Below are positions 49,421-59,521 of a stretch of 64,000 nucleotides of DNA, piece by piece. How positions within the stretch are numbered: position 1 is the first letter of the stretch; each line of letters starts with the position of its first letter. Below the pieces are notes generated by a model. The model searched no databases, was not told the DNA's origin, and saw only the letters and a program-made list of their open reading frames with translations. Origin of the DNA: an uncultured Christensenella sp. (lineage in GTDB: Bacteria; Bacillota; Clostridia; Christensenellales; Borkfalkiaceae); the NCBI GenBank assembly GCA_910586065.1, contig CAJUGI010000001.1, positions 372,001 through 436,000 on the forward strand, in the 5' to 3' direction. The translations under genes and the position numbers were made by a program.

Positions 49421-50305
49421 ATGAAGAGTGTACTCGTTTTTTTATCTACGTTTAACGGCGAAAAATATTTAAGACCGTTATTAGATAGTTTAATATCACA
49501 AGAAGGTATTGAATTAAATGTTTTCATCAGAGATGACGGTTCAAAAGACGGAACTCTTGATATAATTACGGAATATGCAAGTAATTATTCTTTTATTAAA
49601 TCTGAATTTGCTGACAATATAGGTTATGCAAAAAGTTTTTGGTCACTATTTGGCCACGCCAATAAGTTTGATTATTATGCTTTTTGTGATCAGGATGATA
49701 TTTGGGATAATAACAAATTATATAAAGCAGTCGAACTGCTTGAAAGTCAGCCGGACGAGAATTTACCTTTATTATATACTAGCGACGTTATTGCGGTTAA
49801 TAACGATAAGCAAGTTCTAAATGATAGATTGTTTGGCTTTAACGGAATTTTAAACTTTTATCAATCATTACAAAAATCTGTTTTGCCGGGCTGTACTTTT
49901 GTATTTAATAATACCGCTTTCAATGTGTTATCAAAATATAACGGATATATGGAATCGCATGATTGGGCGGTTTATTGCATTGTTTCCGCTTTCGGTAAAG
50001 TTGTTTTTGACGGTAATTCTTATATTTATTATAGAATTCATCAAAATAATACGATTGGAAAATCAAATGTAATGAGCGGATTTCTGAAAAAAATATTTAG
50101 ATTTTTTAAATCGTCGAAAAGGAGCCGCTCTCGCTTTGCAAAAGATTTTTACGAATGCTATAAAAATGATTTAAAAGAAGAATATGCTTCGGCGGTAAAA
50201 CTGTTAGGTTATTACCGTGCAGAAAAGAAAAAATTGCGTTTGATTAAAGATAAGCGCTTTCACGGTGTAATATTTAAGTCTTTGGTTCTTTTAGGCAAAG
50301 TATAG
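49421..50305 (+). CDS. Family 2 glycosyltransferase
   Basis: The 294-residue GT-A protein has VFLSTFNGEKYLRPLLDSLI, IRDDGSKDGT, and DYYAFCDQDDIWDNNK with the DQD metal site, as in rhamnosyl- and glucosyltransferases of capsule clusters. It starts 1 bp after the previous stop. From here the cluster becomes more AT-rich, which often marks the strain-variable part of such loci. Confidence 0.85.
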   Translation: MKSVLVFLSTFNGEKYLRPLLDSLISQEGIELNVFIRDDGSKDGTLDIITEYASNYSFIKSEFADNIGYAKSFWSLFGHANKFDYYAFCDQDDIWDNNKLYKAVELLESQPDENLPLLYTSDVIAVNNDKQVLNDRLFGFNGILNFYQSLQKSVLPGCTFVFNNTAFNVLSKYNGYMESHDWAVYCIVSAFGKVVFDGNSYIYYRIHQNNTIGKSNVMSGFLKKIFRFFKSSKRSRSRFAKDFYECYKNDLKEEYASAVKLLGYYRAEKKKLRLIKDKRFHGVIFKSLVLLGKV

Positions 50306-50311
50306 GCAATT

Positions 50312-51508
50312 ATGTTAAATATTTTCTATTTATACGGTGGAATGTGGTTGATTATTCTGCTATTATATAGTTTCGGTTGGTCCGACTTATGTATTCCACT
50401 TTCAGAAGGAACTATATTTTTTGTTCTGTTTATGGTCGTATTTTCAATTCTTTGTGGATACGGCTTAAGAAAATGTTTTAAATTTCGTAAATTAAGTTCT
50501 AACCCCCATAAAAAATCCACGATAACGTTATTACTGGTTATCTTTTATATTATTGATATTGCATATGAACGCAATATACCTTTATTTAAGGTTTTATCTG
50601 GACAATCAATGTATGAAAAGAATTTTCACGGAATTCCTATTTTGCATTTTTTTGTATCGGGTTTTATTTTTATATATTGTTTTTATCTTGCATATCTTTT
50701 TGTTTGTTTCAGAAAAAAAAGCTTAGTAGTTGAGTACTTTGCAAGCTTGTCTTTGTTTATATTATTGTTTCAAAGACAAAATATAATGATAGTTTTACTG
50801 GGAACTTTGTGGATAGTTATTGCAGGTCTGGAATTCAAAAAATTATCATCGTTAAAAAAATTACTTTGTATTGTTTTAACGATAGCAATAATATTAGTAG
50901 GTCTTTATATTTTCGGTATAATGGGAAATGCCAGATACGGTCTTTGGGATAGTAATGATGCGTCTATGATTATGGCGGTAGGCAAGATAAACGACAGTTT
51001 TCCCGATTTTATCCCTAAAAGTTATGCTTGGGCTTATATATATGCAATTTCACCTCTTTCAAATTTGCAGTATAATATTTCATTAGGAGTAAATAGTAAT
51101 GTAACATTTATAGATATTATTTGGCATTACTTGCCGAATTTTGTATCTAAAAATTTATCCGTAAAAAGTATTATTGTTTCTGACCTGTTAGAGCCGTCAT
51201 TAACCGTATGTACTGCATTTTCAGATGTGTTTAAGACTAGCGGATATCTTGGAATGTATATCTTCTATTTAGTTGAAACGGCAGTTGTGATTTTTATAAT
51301 TCTGCTGTTTAACAAAATTATTCAGTATAGAGTTTGCGCTTATGTTTCGGTGGCGTATTTCTATTTACTATCTTTTTTCAGTAACCCTGTCATTTATGAT
51401 ATAACTGCTTTAATATTAATTTTTCTAATAATATTTAGAGCTTTGTTAAATTTCAAAAACTTTAAACAAGTTAGATGCTTAGGTGTTAAAAAAATTTTTA
51501 AAGAGTGA
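50312..51508 (+). CDS. Repeat-unit polymerase (Wzy/O-antigen polymerase-like)
   Basis: The 398-residue protein has about ten hydrophobic segments and a long soluble loop in the middle-to-C-terminal part (about 215-315), as in Wzy polymerases. Sequence is poorly conserved in this family, so the call rests on topology, position between glycosyltransferases and the flippase, and AT-richness. Confidence 0.7.
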   Translation: MLNIFYLYGGMWLIILLLYSFGWSDLCIPLSEGTIFFVLFMVVFSILCGYGLRKCFKFRKLSSNPHKKSTITLLLVIFYIIDIAYERNIPLFKVLSGQSMYEKNFHGIPILHFFVSGFIFIYCFYLAYLFVCFRKKSLVVEYFASLSLFILLFQRQNIMIVLLGTLWIVIAGLEFKKLSSLKKLLCIVLTIAIILVGLYIFGIMGNARYGLWDSNDASMIMAVGKINDSFPDFIPKSYAWAYIYAISPLSNLQYNISLGVNSNVTFIDIIWHYLPNFVSKNLSVKSIIVSDLLEPSLTVCTAFSDVFKTSGYLGMYIFYLVETAVVIFIILLFNKIIQYRVCAYVSVAYFYLLSFFSNPVIYDITALILIFLIIFRALLNFKNFKQVRCLGVKKIFKE

Positions 51509-51518
51509 GCAATTTGTT

Positions 51519-52526
51519 ATGGCCGTTAATCAGGAGCTTATAAGCGTTGTAATCCCCGTGTATAATGCGGAAAAATTTTTATCGCGTTGTTTGCAATCAT
51601 TGTGCAATCAGAGCTATGAGTATATCGAAATTTTAGCGGTTGACGACGGTTCGACAGATGGAAGTCTAAATATATTAAAAGAATTTACTGAAAAAGATAA
51701 ACGTATAAAAATATACAGAAAAGAGAATGGAGGGGTAACTTCAGCAGTAACAATCGGGGTGAAGAATGCGACTGGCGCATATATAGCGTTTGTAGATTCC
51801 GATGACTATGTTGATTGTGACTTTATTGAAAATTTTTATAAGAATATTGGTGATGCCGATGTTCTTGCAATGGGAATATATTATCAAGATAGAGATAAAA
51901 ATATTGAATTTAAGCTATCAAAAAATAAGTTATATAACAAGTCTGAAATAATAAGGTTAAGCAAAAACTATGTTTGCAGTAGCTCCTGGGGAATGTCTAG
52001 CAAGATATTTGTTGCCAGATGGAACAAAATGTATAAAACTCAAGTCGTTAAAAAAATTATTGACTTATATAGTGAGTTAAATTTGACTCATTTCGAGGAT
52101 AGCTACTTTAATTTTCTTATATTAAATAACATAAATTCAATTAAAACGCTTTCTGCCGCTAACGGATATCATTATTGTATTGATTCATCCTCTATGACAA
52201 GAGGTTACAAAGATTTGTATAGTTTTAATGAAGCAATTAAAAAAATTTGTATTGCAAGCAGAAAATGTGAAGTAAGCTTAAGCACTAAATGTTTTATTCA
52301 TTATGATTTGACGATTTTATTTGCATGGGAGTATGTTACATATTTTGTAAATGCTCTTCCTAAGCAAGAGGCAATAAATAGCATTGCAGCGATTTTAAAT
52401 TGCGAATGCGTAAAACTTTCTCTAAAAAGAATGAACTTTTTTAAGTTGAGTTTAAACGGAAAAGTAAAACTGATTTTATTCAGAATGAAAGCAAGCGGTT
52501 TATTATATAAATTGATAAAGAAATAA
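51519..52526 (+). CDS. Family 2 glycosyltransferase
   Basis: The 335-residue GT2 has ISVVIPVYNAEKFLSRCLQSL, VDDGSTDGSL and AFVDSDDYVDCDFIEN (DSD metal site). The C-terminal part is helical. I use ATG 51519, which follows the polymerase stop; an earlier start at 51483 would overlap that gene by 26 bases. Confidence 0.85.
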   Translation: MAVNQELISVVIPVYNAEKFLSRCLQSLCNQSYEYIEILAVDDGSTDGSLNILKEFTEKDKRIKIYRKENGGVTSAVTIGVKNATGAYIAFVDSDDYVDCDFIENFYKNIGDADVLAMGIYYQDRDKNIEFKLSKNKLYNKSEIIRLSKNYVCSSSWGMSSKIFVARWNKMYKTQVVKKIIDLYSELNLTHFEDSYFNFLILNNINSIKTLSAANGYHYCIDSSSMTRGYKDLYSFNEAIKKICIASRKCEVSLSTKCFIHYDLTILFAWEYVTYFVNALPKQEAINSIAAILNCECVKLSLKRMNFFKLSLNGKVKLILFRMKASGLLYKLIKK

Positions 52527-52535
52527 TTCTTATAA

Positions 52536-54113
52536 ATGGACAAAAAGAAAGGAATTCTTAACGTAGCTATTTCCATATTTTTCAGGGTTTTTATTCTGAT
52601 AGGCGCGCTACTCGTAAGAAGATTTTTAATTAAATATATAGGCAATGAAGTAAACGGCTTAAATTCATTGTATACAAGTATTTTGGGGTTTCTTGCCGTA
52701 GCCGAGCTGGGGGTAGGGAGCGCTATTACTTTTTGTATGTACAAGCCTATTGTGGAAGGCGATACGGATAAAGTTTCCGCGCTTTATCACTTGTTTACAA
52801 AACTTTATCTGATTATAGGCGCTATAATCTTAGCCGTAGGGTGTATTGTAATTCCGTTATTGCCTTATCTTGCGGCAGATTACCAAAGCATAGACCAGAA
52901 TTTGTATCTGACGTTCTTTTTATTTTTGTTGTCAGTTGTAATAACTTACCTCTTCAGCTCCAAAACTTCGTTAATAAACGCCTATAAAAACAACTATATC
53001 ACCACGACGGTTACTTCATTGGGAATGATTTTGCAATACGGTTTGCAAATTGTGATTTTAATTTATACTCAATCGTTTGTGTGGTATTTGGTATGTGCGA
53101 TTATAGCCGCCGGTTTACAATGGTTAGTTACGGAAATTATTGCCCGAAAAATGCACGGTGCGATAATTAAAAACAAACAAAAAGTAGACGCAGACACCAA
53201 AAAAGAAGTAACTAAGAATGTAAAAGCAATGTTTATGCACAAAATCGGCGGCGTTTTGGTAAATACGGCGGATAGCATAATCATTTCTTCATTTATCGGA
53301 GTCGTAATACTTGGCAAATATACGAATTATACGATAATTATGTCGGCTATGACCGGCGTTTTGGCTCTGTTCTTTACTCCGTTAACGTCAATAATCGGAC
53401 ATATGTGCGTTTCTTCGGATAAAACAGAAGTAAAAAAATATCTTAATTTTTTCCACACGTTTAATTTTATAATAGGATTGATATTTTTTTTGGGATATTA
53501 CGCCGTAATAGACAATCTGGTAACGATTTGTTTCAGTTCTTCCGGTAATGATTTAAAACTTGCAAAAAGCATATCGTTTATCATAACTCTTAACTATTTC
53601 ATACAATTTATGCGTCAGGCAACTCTTCTCTTCAGAGATGCCACCGGCACTTTTTACAATGACAGATGGAAGCCGCTTGCCGAAGGCTTGATTAATGTAG
53701 GTATGTCTGTCGGGTTTGTCTTTTTATTCGGATATTTGTTCGGCGAAGATTATGCCGTAGTAGGTGTAATTGTTGCAACGGTGTTGACAAATATTTCTAT
53801 ATGTCATGTGGTTGAGCCGCATGTGTTATATAAGTACGGATTACAGTCGAGTGCAAAAACGTATTACATCAGAAATTATTTATACATTGCATTGTTCGCC
53901 GCAATGTTGGTTGCTTTGCATTTCTGCCTTCAGACTTGTGATAATCAATGGAAGGAAATGCTTGTGAACGGCTGTATTGCCGTGGCGCTCGCCGTGGTTC
54001 CGAGTGTTGCCGTTGCTTTATTGGATAAGGATTTCAGACATTATTTTAAAAATATCGGCGTAAAGATAAAATCGAAATTAAGAAATAAAGATACCTTAAA
54101 AACAGAAGAATAA
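52536..54113 (+). CDS. Polysaccharide flippase (Wzx/MATE-like)
   Basis: The 525-residue protein has about 14 membrane segments and the N-terminal RRFLIKYIGNEVNGLNSLYTSILGFL pattern of MOP/PST-type exporters. It should flip the lipid-linked repeat unit made by the four upstream transferases to the outside for the Wzy protein. It ends the biosynthetic part of the cluster. Confidence 0.88.
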   Translation: MDKKKGILNVAISIFFRVFILIGALLVRRFLIKYIGNEVNGLNSLYTSILGFLAVAELGVGSAITFCMYKPIVEGDTDKVSALYHLFTKLYLIIGAIILAVGCIVIPLLPYLAADYQSIDQNLYLTFFLFLLSVVITYLFSSKTSLINAYKNNYITTTVTSLGMILQYGLQIVILIYTQSFVWYLVCAIIAAGLQWLVTEIIARKMHGAIIKNKQKVDADTKKEVTKNVKAMFMHKIGGVLVNTADSIIISSFIGVVILGKYTNYTIIMSAMTGVLALFFTPLTSIIGHMCVSSDKTEVKKYLNFFHTFNFIIGLIFFLGYYAVIDNLVTICFSSSGNDLKLAKSISFIITLNYFIQFMRQATLLFRDATGTFYNDRWKPLAEGLINVGMSVGFVFLFGYLFGEDYAVVGVIVATVLTNISICHVVEPHVLYKYGLQSSAKTYYIRNYLYIALFAAMLVALHFCLQTCDNQWKEMLVNGCIAVALAVVPSVAVALLDKDFRHYFKNIGVKIKSKLRNKDTLKTEE

Positions 54114-54242
54114 CCGGACGGCTGAAAGTGGTTTTAGCAGTTCGTGCCGAAAAATGGGCAGTTTGGGCGGCGAATCGCAAAAATCGACAATTTCAAGTAC
54201 AATGAAAGACAAGTATATTATTCATACAGGGGGGAAACCGTA

Positions 54243-56150
54243 ATGAACAAAAAGTACTTGTCTTTTTTAGTGCCGTTGTTTTTATGTTCTCTGTTTCTTG
54301 CAATTTTTGCGGCGTGCGGAGGTAATGAAAAAGTTTATTATTCCGTCAACTATTTTTGCGAAAAGGGAGGCAGTATTCAGGGTGTTGCAAGACAGCGGGT
54401 TGAGAGCGGTCTTGACGCCTCGGAGATTACCGCATTGGCAAGCGAAGGATATGAATTTATAGGCTGGGACGACGGAATTAGCGAACCTTCACGCACCGAT
54501 AAGGAAATTTCAGAAGATAAAACGTACGTCGCAAAATTCAGACAAAATATATTTACCGTAAAATACACTTCTACGACAGGCGGAAGAATACAGGGAGAAT
54601 CCCTGCAAAAAGTAAATTTAAACGAAGATGCGTCGGGCGTGACTGCAATATCTGATGAAGATTATTATTTTACCGGTTGGAGCGACGGGTTTTCAAATGC
54701 TACAAGAACGGATACGGGCGTTGCGGGCGATATAACAGTTATCGCTCGGTTTGCAAAAAAATGCTTTTTGACTCTTACTTCAAATATCTCGGGCGCGTCA
54801 GACCTTGTCAGCGGCACTGTACATAAAATGTTGCCGGGCGAATCGGTGTCCGTCACCTTGAAACCAAAATTCGGTTACAATTTCCTCGGTTGGAGTGACG
54901 GAAATAAATCAAAAACGCGCGTCTTTAAATTCGATACTTCCGACATAAACGCCGAAGCTTTATTTGAATACGATTCAAAGGGGTTGCCCGTTATGGCGGT
55001 TTACACCGAAAATTCGGCTGAAATAACCAACAAGGAAACATATGTAAATTGCACGGTTTCGATAACCAACGACAGTGCATATTCTCTTGACGGCGCGGTT
55101 GCTGGTATAAGACTCAGGGGGAACAGCACAATGCAGTATCCCAAAAAGCCTTACAGAATAAAATTTGATAAAAAGCAGGGACTTTTCGGTTGGGAAAAGA
55201 ATAAGAGTTGGGTTTTGCTTGCGCTATACCTGGACTTTTCAAATATTAAGGATTACGCCGCGTTTGCTATTGCCGACAGCATAAAAGGTGTGGGTGAGGG
55301 CAATGCCGCATTTGCGCCGAATGCAAAGCATATTGAAGTTTATTTAAACGGCGACTATGCAGGGCTGTATTTGCTGTGCGACCAAGTTCAGGAAAATTCG
55401 GGCAGAGTGGATGTTGAATCCGATTTCACCGAAGCTGATACCGAAGTTCCTTTTCTTGTTGAAATGGATGATTATGCTCCTTATGAAGGCGTTGAAGATG
55501 TTGATTATTTCAAAATAGTAAATACAAATATAACTAACTATTTCAACGTAAAATATCCGGATGTCGAACAGCGGTTCAATCAGGCACAATATGATTACAT
55601 CAAAAACTATATAATTACGGTTGATAAACTTTGCCGAAATCAAAGCGTAACGCGTACCCGGTTTGAACAATATATTGATTTGCCGTCTTTTATTGATTAT
55701 TTCCTTGTGCAGGAACTTATGGGTCAGCAGGAAATAAACAAAAAATCCGTGTATATGAGCAGAAAAACCGGAGGTAAACTCGTTATGGGACCCGTTTGGG
55801 ACTTTGACTGGTCGGCGGGCGGGCCTATGACCGGCAACGGCGCCCAGCACGAGCCTAACAGACAAATTTATTCCAGCAATAACTGGTTTGCCGCAATGCT
55901 TAAGGTGGGTTGGTTTAAAACGGCGGTGCTTAATCGTTTAGATGAAATCGAAGGCGCTTTAAAGATTACTCTTTCGGAGCTCGCGGCGTATAAGAACGTA
56001 ATAAAAGCCGCCGCAGAGCGTAACGCGTCAATCTGGGATTTTGACATGAATAATTCGCTTCCGTCATTCAGTGAGTATTACGATACTGTTCTGAATTTTA
56101 TAACAAGACGAATAGAATTAATACCCATATTTTTACAATACATAAATTAA
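54243..56150 (+). CDS. CotH-type kinase-fold lipoprotein with InlB-like repeats
   Basis: The 635-residue protein has a lipobox (IFAAC). Three InlB/Listeria-Bacteroides-type repeats follow (about 25-235), each with F/L-x-GW-(S/D)DG. The CotH domain (about 245-620) carries GIRLRGNSTMQYPKKPYRIKFDKK, YLNGDYAGLYLLCDQV, VEMDD and VMGPVWDFDWS. CotH proteins are atypical kinases that phosphorylate spore coat or surface proteins. I start at ATG 54243 with GGGGGG upstream. The lipoprotein form implies action outside the membrane, probably on envelope or spore-surface partners. Confidence 0.85.
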   Translation: MNKKYLSFLVPLFLCSLFLAIFAACGGNEKVYYSVNYFCEKGGSIQGVARQRVESGLDASEITALASEGYEFIGWDDGISEPSRTDKEISEDKTYVAKFRQNIFTVKYTSTTGGRIQGESLQKVNLNEDASGVTAISDEDYYFTGWSDGFSNATRTDTGVAGDITVIARFAKKCFLTLTSNISGASDLVSGTVHKMLPGESVSVTLKPKFGYNFLGWSDGNKSKTRVFKFDTSDINAEALFEYDSKGLPVMAVYTENSAEITNKETYVNCTVSITNDSAYSLDGAVAGIRLRGNSTMQYPKKPYRIKFDKKQGLFGWEKNKSWVLLALYLDFSNIKDYAAFAIADSIKGVGEGNAAFAPNAKHIEVYLNGDYAGLYLLCDQVQENSGRVDVESDFTEADTEVPFLVEMDDYAPYEGVEDVDYFKIVNTNITNYFNVKYPDVEQRFNQAQYDYIKNYIITVDKLCRNQSVTRTRFEQYIDLPSFIDYFLVQELMGQQEINKKSVYMSRKTGGKLVMGPVWDFDWSAGGPMTGNGAQHEPNRQIYSSNNWFAAMLKVGWFKTAVLNRLDEIEGALKITLSELAAYKNVIKAAAERNASIWDFDMNNSLPSFSEYYDTVLNFITRRIELIPIFLQYIN

Positions 56151-56157
56151 ACTATGT

Positions 56158-56183
56158 GGAGCCGACTTTCGGCTCCGTTTTTT
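56158..56183 (+). terminator. Terminator after the CotH gene
   Basis: GGAGCCGA pairs with TCGGCTCC around a three-base loop, followed by G and six T. Confidence 0.88.
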
Positions 56184-56258
56184 GTTTTTGCAAAAATATG
56201 CAGTCTGTTTTAAAGGTCTTTATATAATATTAGCCGTTTTACTTTAATAAAATATTAT

Positions 56259-56936
56259 ATGTCAAAGAGTGCGCGCGTTAAAAACAAAAAATTCAGGCGG
56301 TTCAAAGTTTTTTTACTTGTATTATGTTTTCTTATAGTGGGTGTATTAATTTATTTTCAAAGCAATGTCACCCGTGTTCTCATTTCCATAAGCGAGGCCA
56401 CGATTCGTTCCATCACTACGGTTGCCGTCAACGATGCTATTTATTATACTCTCAATGACGCGATGCGCTACGAAGATTTAATAACGATTGAACGCGACGA
56501 TGTTGGGAACGTAACTTCCATAACAACCGACAGCTTAAAAATTAACAAAATCGCACGTGATACGGCTTACCTATCTCAGGAAAATTTAACGAAAATGAGC
56601 GCTGAAGGCATAATGGTTCCCATAGGCGCCTTGACTGGAGTGGAGGCTCTTGCCGGTTTCGGCAAAAAAATCAATATTAAAATTATCCCGATAAGCAATG
56701 TTGAGTGCCGATTTGTCTCAAAATTCACCGAGGCGGGAATTAACCAGACAAAACACTCGTTATATCTTGAAATTGTGTCCGATATATCTATTATTATGCC
56801 GTCAAAAAGCACAAATCTTGCCTCTACCATAGAAGTATTGATTTGCGAAAGCGTAATAACAGGCAAAATCCCTGATACTTATTTGCAGGCCTCGATAATT
56901 TCTTCAAACGGCGCGCTCGTGCCGAAAAACAATTAA
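56259..56936 (+). CDS. yunB: Sporulation protein YunB
   Basis: The 225-residue protein has one N-terminal membrane segment (about 17-33) and then a YunB domain: NVTRVLISISEATIRSITTVAVNDAIY, KINKIARDTAYLSQENL, and IPIGALTG-like VPIGALTGVEALAGFGKKINIKI. In Bacillus, yunB is a sigma-E gene needed for normal sporulation; its biochemical role is unknown. No Shine-Dalgarno is evident before the ATG, and the upstream 40 bases are almost pure AT. Confidence 0.88.
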   Translation: MSKSARVKNKKFRRFKVFLLVLCFLIVGVLIYFQSNVTRVLISISEATIRSITTVAVNDAIYYTLNDAMRYEDLITIERDDVGNVTSITTDSLKINKIARDTAYLSQENLTKMSAEGIMVPIGALTGVEALAGFGKKINIKIIPISNVECRFVSKFTEAGINQTKHSLYLEIVSDISIIMPSKSTNLASTIEVLICESVITGKIPDTYLQASIISSNGALVPKNN

Positions 56937-56945
56937 AATGATAAT

Positions 56946-56980
56946 AGGGGCGGGTTGCGAATGCAACCCGCCCCTTTAGA
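56946..56980. terminator. Bidirectional hairpin between yunB and pheT
   Basis: AGGGGCGGGTTGC pairs exactly with GCAACCCGCCCCT around GAAT. It can end yunB (plus) and pheT (minus). Confidence 0.8.
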
Positions 56981-56992
56981 AATTACCGCAAA

Positions 56993-59404
56993 TTATCTTA
57001 ATTCTATATTGAGTTTAAATTTGAGGTTGTTTAAAATCTTTTTAACAAAACCGTCTATTCTGTCGTCCAGAGCTTCGTCCTTGGGCGTAAATTTAATTTT
57101 AAACGCCATCGATTTTTTGCCGGTGCCGACCTGTTCGCCGATATAAACGTCAAAAAGTCTAACGTCGCTTACAAATTTGCACGCGGAATAAATTTCCTTT
57201 TCAATTTCCGCGCAAGTAGTTTCTCTGTTGCATGTCAACGCCAAATCTCTGATAATTTCGGGGAATTTTGAAAGTGGCACGTATTTAAAAGGCTTTGCAT
57301 GGCTTTGCATTTTTTCGTAATCGATTTCCGCGAGAACAACCGCTCTGTCCAACACAAGTTCTTCGGCAATGGCGGGGGACAGCATACCTAAATAACCGAT
57401 TTCTTCGCCCTCGCACAAAATTCTTGCAGTGATTCCGGGGTGAAGGAAAGGTTTTTCAAACGGCTCGTAATCAAATTTGGTATTCAGCATCGCCGCGATA
57501 TTTTCGGTTACGCCCTTAAGCTCGAAAAAGCCGTATTTACCCCACATTCCCAAAGCAAGAATTTGCCTTTCCTCGGGGAAAGACGTTAAAGGCAGTTTGT
57601 CAGCAATATAAATTTTTGCAAGCTCGAAAAGCTTCCCTTCCATATTGCCGCGCCGCAAATTTCTCACCGCCGTGCTCAGCATAGACGGCGCAAGCGTCGT
57701 GCGCATAACAGACAGGTCTTCGCTAATAGGATTTAAAATCTTAATGGTTTTTCTTTCGGGGGCGTCCGTAGGGATATGCAGCATATCCAAATCTTTTTGC
57801 GAGTAGAAAGAGTAGGTTGAAATTTCATAAAGTCCTTTTGCAACCAGCAAATCCTTTAATCTGTTTTCGGCCTTTTGCGCGTCGGAATATCCGCCGTTGG
57901 TAATCGACGCCGACGGCATAAAAGTTCCATTTATACGGTCGTAACCATATAGCCTTATAATTTCTTCTGCAATGTCGGGATAACCGTCTATATCCTCACG
58001 GTAGCGTGGAATAACAAGGTTCAATTCGTCGCCGTTTACTGTCGTTTTAAAGTTAAGGCTCTTTAAAATTTTAACCATCTCGGCAGTAGGTACGGTTATG
58101 CCCAGAAGAGCGTTAATTTTTGCAACGCTGACGGTTATATTTCGCTCATTGGTGCGGGAATATGCCGTGGTTACGTCCGTATGAACGTCGGTTACCGTGC
58201 CGCAGTCAAGCTTGCAGATAAGGTTCAAAGCGCGGCAAATCGCGTGTTCTGTAGTGTATTCGTTTACGCCCTTTTCAAATAGAGCGGAGCTATCGGAGTG
58301 TTGTCCTAACGAACGCGCCGTTTTTCTTACGCTGTCGCGTGCAAATTTTGCGGATTCGAAGAAAACTTCTTTGGTGTCGTCCTCGATTTCGCTGTTCAGT
58401 CCGCCCATAATTCCCGCAAGTGCGCATGGCTTTTGCCCGTCGCATATCACGAGGTTTTCGCTGTTCAAATCAAATTCATTGCCGTCCAACGTCGTTATTT
58501 TTTCGCCGTTTTCGGCGCGGCGTACTACAATTTCTCTGCCCGTCAGCGAACGTAAATCAAACGCGTGCATTGGTTGACCGAGTTCAAGCAAAATAAAATT
58601 TGTTATGTCAACCACGTTGTTTATCGAGCGCAACCCGCACAGCGCAAGTTTCTTTTTAAGCCATTGGGGCGAAGGGGCAATCTTAACGTTTTTAACATAG
58701 TGTCCGATATAGCGGGGGCACAGTTCGGGCGCAAGAATACTTACGCTGATTTTTTCATCCTTGCCTTTAACGGTTTTATATTTATAGTCGGGTTCCTTTA
58801 CCGTTTTCCCAAGAACCGCCGCAACTTCGCGTGCAATTCCCAGAATACTCTGGCAGTCGGGGCGGTTTGCTGTTACCGCAATATCGAAGATATAATCGTC
58901 CAACCCTAAAATAGGTTTAACGTCCTCTCCGTTTCTGCATTCGGAGGGGAGGAGCAAAAGTCCGCAATAATCGCCGCCTTCGTACATATCGCCGTTTACC
59001 CCAAGCTCGGCGCCGGAGCACAGCATACCAAACGATTCAATTCCGCGTAACTTACCTTTTTTAATTGTAACCACACCTTCGATTGTTACATGGTCTTTTG
59101 CCGTTGCGTAAACGGTTGCGCCGACGAGAGCGCAGGGGGCTTTAATTCCTTTTTTAACGTTGTCCGCTCCGCAACAAATCTGAAAAATTCCCTTTTCTCC
59201 GCAATCTACCCTGCACACGTGCAAATGCGTTTCGGGCACGGCCTCGCATTCTATAACTTCGCCTACGACAACGCCTGAAATATCCTTGCCTATATCTATC
59301 AGTTCTTCAACTTCAAACCCGCACGAAAATAATTTTGCCTGCAATTCTTCTGCGGTTACGTCTATATCCACGTATTCTTTAAGCCAACTTAACGGTGCTT
59401 TCAT
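56993..59404 (-). CDS. pheT: Phenylalanyl-tRNA synthetase beta subunit
   Basis: PheT of 803 residues in normal domain order: N-terminal SWLKEYVDIDVTAEEL, an OB-fold tRNA-binding domain (about 40-150), B3/B4 editing domain (PMHAFDLRSL and neighbouring residues), B5, the catalytic-like core and the C-terminal FDX-ACB domain. AAGGAG precedes the ATG. It forms the alpha2-beta2 enzyme with PheS, encoded upstream and controlled by the same T-box. Confidence 0.97.
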   Translation of the reverse strand: MKAPLSWLKEYVDIDVTAEELQAKLFSCGFEVEELIDIGKDISGVVVGEVIECEAVPETHLHVCRVDCGEKGIFQICCGADNVKKGIKAPCALVGATVYATAKDHVTIEGVVTIKKGKLRGIESFGMLCSGAELGVNGDMYEGGDYCGLLLLPSECRNGEDVKPILGLDDYIFDIAVTANRPDCQSILGIAREVAAVLGKTVKEPDYKYKTVKGKDEKISVSILAPELCPRYIGHYVKNVKIAPSPQWLKKKLALCGLRSINNVVDITNFILLELGQPMHAFDLRSLTGREIVVRRAENGEKITTLDGNEFDLNSENLVICDGQKPCALAGIMGGLNSEIEDDTKEVFFESAKFARDSVRKTARSLGQHSDSSALFEKGVNEYTTEHAICRALNLICKLDCGTVTDVHTDVTTAYSRTNERNITVSVAKINALLGITVPTAEMVKILKSLNFKTTVNGDELNLVIPRYREDIDGYPDIAEEIIRLYGYDRINGTFMPSASITNGGYSDAQKAENRLKDLLVAKGLYEISTYSFYSQKDLDMLHIPTDAPERKTIKILNPISEDLSVMRTTLAPSMLSTAVRNLRRGNMEGKLFELAKIYIADKLPLTSFPEERQILALGMWGKYGFFELKGVTENIAAMLNTKFDYEPFEKPFLHPGITARILCEGEEIGYLGMLSPAIAEELVLDRAVVLAEIDYEKMQSHAKPFKYVPLSKFPEIIRDLALTCNRETTCAEIEKEIYSACKFVSDVRLFDVYIGEQVGTGKKSMAFKIKFTPKDEALDDRIDGFVKKILNNLKFKLNIELR

Positions 59405-59521
59405 TATTACTCCTTTCCGTGCAAAAGCTATGGTTTTGCACGAGCTGAATTTTGTCGTGAAAACGCTTAATGTTCAAATTTAATTCGGGCTTGCGTTTTC
59501 AGAACTTAAAAATTTATAATT

